NCBI GenBank assembly: GCA_027310505.1
Contig: DAIDAS010000411.1
Span: 1-10,140, forward strand
Direction: 5' to 3'
Source of the DNA: a bacterium
Lineage (GTDB): Bacteria > Pseudomonadota > Gammaproteobacteria > Burkholderiales > Methylophilaceae
Length of the DNA: 10,140 nucleotides
Positions within the stretch are counted from its first letter, which is position 1, and each line of letters begins with the position of its first letter. Below the pieces are notes generated by a model. That model made no database searches. It was not told the origin of the DNA and worked only from the letters and a program-made list of their open reading frames with translations. Position numbers and translations under genes: made by a program. Positions 6,901 to 10,140 of the stretch are shown here, piece by piece.

Positions 6901-8351
6901 ATACGGTATCACGATTGGGTGGTGACGAATTCGCCCTGCTGCTGGGCGAAATCCGATCGTTTGATCAATGCGAGCAGACCCTGGAACGCATTCATCGTAC
7001 CATCGCCCAGCCTTACCTGATCGGTGATCGAAGCGTTTCCATCGGCGCCAGCAGCGGCGTCTCCATCTACCCGCTGGACGACGCCGATCCGGACACCCTG
7101 CTAAGGCACGCCGACCAAGCGATGTATCAGGCCAAACTGTCGGGGCGCAACCGCTTCCACCTGTTCGATGCCGAACATGACCAGCAGGTGCAACTGCATC
7201 GACTGCAACTGGAAGCAATCGAACAGGCGTTCGAACGCAACGAGTTCCGCCTCTACTACCAACCCAAAGTCAACATGAAAACAGGGGAAGTATTTGGTGC
7301 TGAAGCTTTGATCCGCTGGATTCACCCGCAACGAGGCATAGTACCGCCCGCCGATTTTCTACCGGCAATCGAAGGCACCCCTTTTGAAATACGGCTCGGC
7401 AACTGGGTGACCGACGAAGCCATGAACCAGATCGAACGCTGGAACGCAGCCGGCCTCAACCTGCAGGTCAGCGTCAACATTTCGCCCAGGCACCTGCAAT
7501 GGCAGGGATTTTTTGCGAATCTGGACGCAGCGCTTTCCAGGCATCCCGAGATGCCATCCCACCAGTTTGAACTCGAAGTTCTGGAAAGCAGCGTCGTCGA
7601 AGATATGGCAACGGTCAGCGAGGTGCTCAGCGGTTGCCGGGATGCCCTCGGGGTGAATATCGCGCTGGATGATTTCGGGACCGGCTATTCTTCGCTCACC
7701 CACCTGCGCCATCTGCCGGCGAACACGATCAAGATCGACCAGAGCTTCGTGCGCGACATGCTCGACGACCCGGACGATTACGCCATCATCGAAGGCGTCG
7801 TCGGCCTGGCAGACGCATTCCAGCGCGAAGTGATCGCAGAAGGGGTAGAACTGGCCGAACATGGATTGCTACTGCTGAACACGGGCTGCATTCTTGCGCA
7901 GGGTTATGGCATCGCCCGCCCCATGCCTGCCGAAGAGATGCGTGCGTGGATCCGGAGTTACCTGCCCTATCCAGCCTGGACAGATTATACCCAGCACCCG
8001 CCATCACATAAGGAGACACTGGCATTAAAGGTCGAAAGCGGCTATTGGCTCAGGCGCATCGAAGAATGCCTGCGCGCAGGCCCGGAAACAACCCAGCGGT
8101 GGCCCATCATGAACCCGGCCAAATGTCACTGCGGCCGTTGGTCAACGCATGCGAAGCACGAAGGGCGCTTTAACGATCAGATCATCGCCAGCTTCATTGA
8201 AGCCCATGACCATATGCACCAGATCGGCAATCGCCTGATGCACCAATACCAGGAAGGCCAAGCGATTGAGGCGATCGAAGCGCTCCCCGATCTGCAGGCA
8301 GCTTATGACGACATCATCCGGATTGTGGATGAATTGAATAGGGCTGGTTAA
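3969..8351 (+). CDS. Membrane-bound c-di-GMP enzyme: MASE1-CHASE-PAS3-GGDEF-EAL-CZB-like
   Basis: This 1460-residue hybrid protein should both make and degrade c-di-GMP at the inner membrane. Residues about 10-215 form a MASE1 multi-span sensor (SPIWPPAGIALAALLLWG at 33-50; WWNWWVGDTLGVIIVAPL near 157-174). A CHASE-type periplasmic domain (about 225-430) and a closing membrane segment (about 488-513) follow. Three PAS domains lie at about 532-647, 652-775 and 777-894. The GGDEF domain (about 900-1060) has metal Asp943, an intact GGDEF at 984-988 and the inhibitory site R975xxD978. The EAL domain (about 1075-1325) keeps E1112, N1170, E1203/E1206, D1234-D1235, K1255, AEGVE (1290-1294) and Q1311. 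Thr of the usual ELTE motif is Leu here. Residues about 1350-1455 resemble the CZB zinc domain (C1386, H1413, H1417), with Ser1357 at the usual first His. ATG 3969 is the first usual start codon after an in-frame stop at 3942. Net activity and ligands cannot be predicted. Confidence 0.95.
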   Translation: MTSRIYRAVALTTLIILSGWLSLKLAVPPGYASPIWPPAGIALAALLLWGRSYWPAVWLGSFTLNLWLGSAQGAQISTSALFSAMAIASGSASQALVAAWLSQRWTHTAVPKLDTPRNILLFFGLAGPLASLIAPTIGVISLMLTGVMPTSAALFSWWNWWVGDTLGVIIVAPLIFCLLAPPRKLWAVRRITVVLPQLILMAALIAVFVFVFRAEQSRVQLEFDHRASVIDRQLTERLDQIINGSLSLRDLYNASSEINRQDFSAFSRSVLERYPEIQMLEWQPRITQKQLRQFEKTVRAEGFPEFMVRERAADGSLVPARGREEYFPVLFIEPFAGNESAFGFDSASNPLNLKAKALALSTGKSTVTQKLRLVQDSHDEFGVLISTPVYQRGERLDPSHLSGFVVGIFRPKHLVDRTLAGMNPEQFGIALYDLSAPREEGELFTLPVKHPLAQGDRLKGWQRTFLFGDREWQQVITPDRSFIEMHSSPLAWITMIGGLIFTGLLNIYLLTITGQTAHVKTLVEKRTREVHASEKRLRFLLETSPIAIRIARNGGREVVFANPRYDELIMAESGHAISVDPKAYYANPHDYEEILYELSLGRRVDNRLVELSIPGKINKWTLASYLPIEYEGEKAIIGWFYDITDRIQTTRALQESEISLRSAQKVARLGSWILDVAANSLSWSEQTYRIFGLEPGSPMTYETFLDCVHPDDRERVDFAWKHALNGAPYNIEHRILVNGQVQWVHEHAELKFDTENQLLSGIGTVQDITERKQAEEKLVLAARVFSEAHEGITITDALGVIIDVNPTFCEITGFSREEVIGKTPGLLKSGKHPVEFYSAMWQALIEQGHWQGEVWNRKKSGELYAELLTISALRDENGHTLHYVGLFSDITQSKHQQQALEMMAHYDVLTQLPNRVLFADRFNQAIARCKRDAGTLLAVCYLDLDGFKQVNDTLGHEAGDQLLIQVAERIKSMLREEDTVSRLGGDEFALLLGEIRSFDQCEQTLERIHRTIAQPYLIGDRSVSIGASSGVSIYPLDDADPDTLLRHADQAMYQAKLSGRNRFHLFDAEHDQQVQLHRLQLEAIEQAFERNEFRLYYQPKVNMKTGEVFGAEALIRWIHPQRGIVPPADFLPAIEGTPFEIRLGNWVTDEAMNQIERWNAAGLNLQVSVNISPRHLQWQGFFANLDAALSRHPEMPSHQFELEVLESSVVEDMATVSEVLSGCRDALGVNIALDDFGTGYSSLTHLRHLPANTIKIDQSFVRDMLDDPDDYAIIEGVVGLADAFQREVIAEGVELAEHGLLLLNTGCILAQGYGIARPMPAEEMRAWIRSYLPYPAWTDYTQHPPSHKETLALKVESGYWLRRIEECLRAGPETTQRWPIMNPAKCHCGRWSTHAKHEGRFNDQIIASFIEAHDHMHQIGNRLMHQYQEGQAIEAIEALPDLQAAYDDIIRIVDELNRAG

Positions 8352-8602
8352 TAAAACGAACGACTGAAAGGGGAGGCACAGCTCTTGGCGCCCGCCTTGG
8401 CTTCCAGTTCATCCAGGACTTCCTGCTGATACCCCTTGCCGTTTTTCTTTTCCAGAAAAACACGCATTTCGTGCGCGGTCACCATCCCGTCATGGCCGGT
8501 GTCCATCGCGCGGATATTGTCCTCGACACTGGGCTCTGCGTCTTCGGCAAACGCAACCAAGGGTAGCAGCATTGCGAACACGGTCAGTAAACGGGGCATC
8601 AT
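8348..8602 (-). CDS. Secreted single-EF-hand calcium-binding-like protein
   Basis: The 84-residue product starts with a signal peptide (MMPRLLTVFAMLLPLVAFA, probable cut before Glu20), so export to the periplasm is expected. Residues 34-45 form one canonical 12-residue EF-hand loop, DTGHDGMVTAHE: Asp1, Asp5, Gly6, Val8, Thr9 and Glu12 are correct, while position 3 is Gly. A basic, helical stretch follows (MRVFLEKKNGKGYQQ), and the tail has a lone Cys75 and ends in SPFSRSFY. Only one EF-hand is present, so calcium binding may need a dimer or may be weak. AAGGGAAG lies 7 bases before the first of two adjacent ATG codons (8600-8602) and fixes the start. The stop overlaps the stop of the converging c-di-GMP gene. 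The gene lies 61 bases downstream of the glycosylase gene on the same strand and may share its transcript. The function is unknown. Confidence 0.8.
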   Translation of the reverse strand: MMPRLLTVFAMLLPLVAFAEDAEPSVEDNIRAMDTGHDGMVTAHEMRVFLEKKNGKGYQQEVLDELEAKAGAKSCASPFSRSFY

Positions 8603-8607
8603 CGATC

Positions 8608-8615
8608 AACTTCCC
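8608..8615 (-). promoter_or_regulatory. Ribosome binding site of the EF-hand gene
   Basis: The minus strand reads AAGGGAAG about 7 bases before the ATG at 8600-8602. It favours the first of the two tandem ATG codons. Confidence 0.55.
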
Positions 8616-8663
8616 TTGCTATTCATCAGTGGATTCTAATGTATCAAGAGAACCCGGCCAATC

Positions 8664-9248
8664 TCAAAAGTTCAAAACTTCATGCACCAATGCACGCAAA
8701 TCAGGCAACACCTCGGCCTCGAACCAAGGGCGCTGGCTGAGCCAGAACCGATTGCGCGGGCTAGGGTGCGGCAACGGGAAAAATCGCGGCAGATACTCCT
8801 GCCGCTGGCGTACGGTTTCCGACAGGTTCGCCTTGCCCCGGGCGCCGAGGTACCAGGCTTGCGCGTAACTGCCGATCAGCAAGGTCAGGCGGATATCCGG
8901 CATCGCCTCACGCAGCCTGGGGTGCCACAAGGGCGCACATTCCGGCCGCGGCGGCAAATCCCCATGCGCGCCCTTGCCCGGGTAACAAAACCCGGTAGGG
9001 ACGATGGCGATCCTGCGCGCATCGTAAAAATCTTCCCGCGGGAGTTGCAACCATTCCCGCAACCGGTCGCCCGAGGGGTCGTTCCAGGGGATGCCGGTCT
9101 CATGCACCCGCCGCCCGGGCGCCTGCCCCACAATCATCAGGCGAGCACTCTCCGAAGCGATTAATACAGGCTTGGGCGGGTTAGGTAAATATCTGGCGCA
9201 CGCCGTACAGGCGCGCACTTCCTGTAGCAGTCGCTCGAAGTCGCTCAT
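8664..9248 (-). CDS. Uracil-DNA glycosylase superfamily protein, Fe-S type
   Basis: This 194-residue protein has the UDG-superfamily fold signatures and probably removes uracil or another damaged base in base-excision repair. Motif 1 is GQAPG (41-45), followed by a conserved-looking stretch GIPWNDPSGDRLREWL (52-67). Motif 2 is HPSPRN (161-166). Four cysteines, C14-x2-C17 near the N-terminus and C88-x15-C104 in the middle, are spaced like the 4Fe-4S ligands of family 4/5 glycosylases. The motif-1 region GQAPGRRVHETG differs from the family-4 GEAPG pattern, so this is a divergent branch whose substrate is not certain. ATG 9246-9248 has no good Shine-Dalgarno sequence, but the N-terminal CxxC is placed as in relatives. 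The gene is divergent from purB and upstream of the EF-hand gene. Confident as superfamily member; less so on exact activity. Confidence 0.85.
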   Translation of the reverse strand: MSDFERLLQEVRACTACARYLPNPPKPVLIASESARLMIVGQAPGRRVHETGIPWNDPSGDRLREWLQLPREDFYDARRIAIVPTGFCYPGKGAHGDLPPRPECAPLWHPRLREAMPDIRLTLLIGSYAQAWYLGARGKANLSETVRQRQEYLPRFFPLPHPSPRNRFWLSQRPWFEAEVLPDLRALVHEVLNF

Positions 9249-9341
9249 ATGGTGAATTATGCGCCAATGTTTCCGGCATGACCCACACCTGATTGTTCAT
9301 CTCTTTAGGCGATCTTCATCCAAAAAGTTCGATGGGCAAGG

Positions 9342-9347
9342 TAAAAT
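9342..9347 (+). promoter_or_regulatory. Putative purB promoter -10 box
   Basis: TAAAAT at 9342-9347 matches the sigma-70 -10 consensus at five of six positions and would put the transcript start about 25 bases before the purB ATG. No convincing -35 is found (TCCAAA at 17-base spacing). The rest of the 131-base gap between the glycosylase gene and purB shows nothing else I can support. Confidence 0.4.
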
Positions 9348-9379
9348 ATCGGATTATTTCAACGGCATCAGAATTTTCC

Positions 9380-10140
9380 ATGGAACTCACCGCGCTCAAC
9401 GCCCTTTCTCCGCTGGACGGACGCTATCAATCGAAGCTGGATGCGTTACGCCCCTATTTCAGTGAATACGCCTTGGTGCGCCACCGGGCGCTGGTCGAGG
9501 TGGAATGGCTGAAGGCACTGGCAGCCGCGCCGCAACTGGCTGAAGTCGCCCCTTTCAGCGCGGCCACGCTGAAAGAACTGGACGACACCATCGCCAGTTT
9601 CGGCGAAACCGAGGCCGGTGAAGTCAAGGCGATCGAGTCCCGTACCAACCACGACGTGAAGGCTCTGGAGTATTGGCTGAAGGAACGCTTCGACGGCAAC
9701 GCGGAAATCCGCAAGGCAAGCGAATTCATCCATTTCGCCTGCACTTCCGAAGATATCAACAACCTGTCGCATGCGCTGATGCTCAAATCAGCACGCGACA
9801 CAGTATTGCTGCCGATGCTGGACGGCATGATCGCCAAGCTCACCGACCTGTCGCACGACCTCGCTGACGCCGCCATGCTGGCCCACACCCACGGCCAGCC
9901 GGCCTCGCCCACGACGCTGGGCAAAGAAATCGCCAACGTCGTCTACCGCCTGAAACGTCAGCGCAAACAACTGGCCGGGACGGAAATCCTCGGCAAGATC
10001 AACGGCGCCGTCGGCAACTTCAATGCCCATCTCTCCGCCTACCCGGATTTTGACTGGGAGGCTTTCGCACAGCATTTCGTAGAAAGCCTGGGGCTGAGCT
10101 ACAACCCCTACACCATCCAGATCGAGCCGCACGATTACAT
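9380..10140 (+). CDS. purB: Adenylosuccinate lyase, N-terminal part
   Basis: PurB catalyses two fumarate-releasing steps: SAICAR to AICAR in purine synthesis, and adenylosuccinate to AMP. The visible 253 complete codons align without gaps of note to E. coli PurB from the first residue (MELTALNALSPLDGRY versus MELSSLTAVSPVDGRY), which fixes the ATG at 9380-9382. Conserved blocks are TNHDVKALEYWLKE, EFIHFACTSEDINNLSHAL, HTHGQPASPTTLGKE and EILGKINGAVGNFNAH. His171 in THGQPA is the residue equivalent to the E. coli catalytic His171. The reading frame is open at the right edge (…IEPHDYI), so the signature loop carrying the catalytic Ser and the C-terminal domain lie outside the window. The Shine-Dalgarno sequence is weak. 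No PurR-like operator is evident. Confidence 0.97.
   Translation, partial: MELTALNALSPLDGRYQSKLDALRPYFSEYALVRHRALVEVEWLKALAAAPQLAEVAPFSAATLKELDDTIASFGETEAGEVKAIESRTNHDVKALEYWLKERFDGNAEIRKASEFIHFACTSEDINNLSHALMLKSARDTVLLPMLDGMIAKLTDLSHDLADAAMLAHTHGQPASPTTLGKEIANVVYRLKRQRKQLAGTEILGKINGAVGNFNAHLSAYPDFDWEAFAQHFVESLGLSYNPYTIQIEPHDY

Noticed and set aside
7359..7862. Minus-strand open frames of 100-167 codons inside the c-di-GMP gene.
   Set aside because: All are shadows of the GGDEF-EAL reading frame, which is confirmed by many catalytic motifs; none has a recognisable domain.
8664..8690. AAGTT-TTG-AACTT hairpin on the minus strand at the end of the glycosylase gene as a terminator.
   Set aside because: It lies within the last codons before the stop, is AT-rich with only five pairs, and has no proper U-tract, so it is a weak terminator at best.
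9099..9113. RRVH in the glycosylase resembles the KRRIH loop of UdgX, which binds uracil-DNA covalently.
   Set aside because: In UdgX that loop lies some 40-50 residues after motif 1, in the cysteine region. Here RRVH follows motif 1 directly and the cysteine region (FCYPGKGAHGDLPPRPEC) has no such loop, so the likeness is coincidental.

Overview
The window reads as ordinary chromosome of a proteobacterium, most likely a betaproteobacterium. The grounds are a fairly high-GC codon style, a bacterial-type AcnB, an E. coli-like PurB and a very large c-di-GMP signalling protein. A Nitrosomonadales/Gallionellaceae-like source is my guess from the general look of the proteins; it is not proven by the sequence. 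I see no rRNA, tRNA, IS element, CRISPR array, prophage gene or attachment site.

Layout, left to right. The window opens inside an AMP-forming acyl-CoA ligase gene (+), of which only the C-terminal 230 residues are visible. It converges on a two-gene minus-strand unit: acnB (aconitase B, TCA cycle), followed 14 bases downstream by a GTG-started gene for a small multi-pass membrane protein of unknown function. A 265-base divergent intergenic region (3704-3968) then separates acnB from a 1460-residue plus-strand gene. This region holds a clear TATAAT -10 box for acnB, a dyad over its -35 region, two more short dyads, and an exact 11-bp tandem repeat upstream of the large gene.

The large gene is the centre of interest. 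It encodes a membrane-bound c-di-GMP enzyme with the order MASE1 - CHASE - TM - PAS - PAS - PAS - GGDEF - EAL - CZB-like. Both catalytic domains keep their signature residues and the inhibitory RxxD site is present. The C-terminal zinc-binding-type domain seems to have lost its first His ligand and gained a second Cys. This is the best candidate for something unusual in the window. Its stop codon overlaps, within a shared TTAA, the stop of a small convergent gene for a secreted single-EF-hand protein.

Upstream of the EF-hand gene on the same minus strand lies a uracil-DNA-glycosylase superfamily protein with four cysteines placed as for a 4Fe-4S cluster. It is divergent from purB (adenylosuccinate lyase, purine synthesis), which runs off the right edge. 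The housekeeping genes (acnB, purB, UDG, acyl-CoA ligase) show no evident functional link to the signalling gene. I do not see a multi-gene novel system here; the novelty, if any, lies in the architecture and altered zinc domain of the signalling protein and in the two small uncharacterised proteins.
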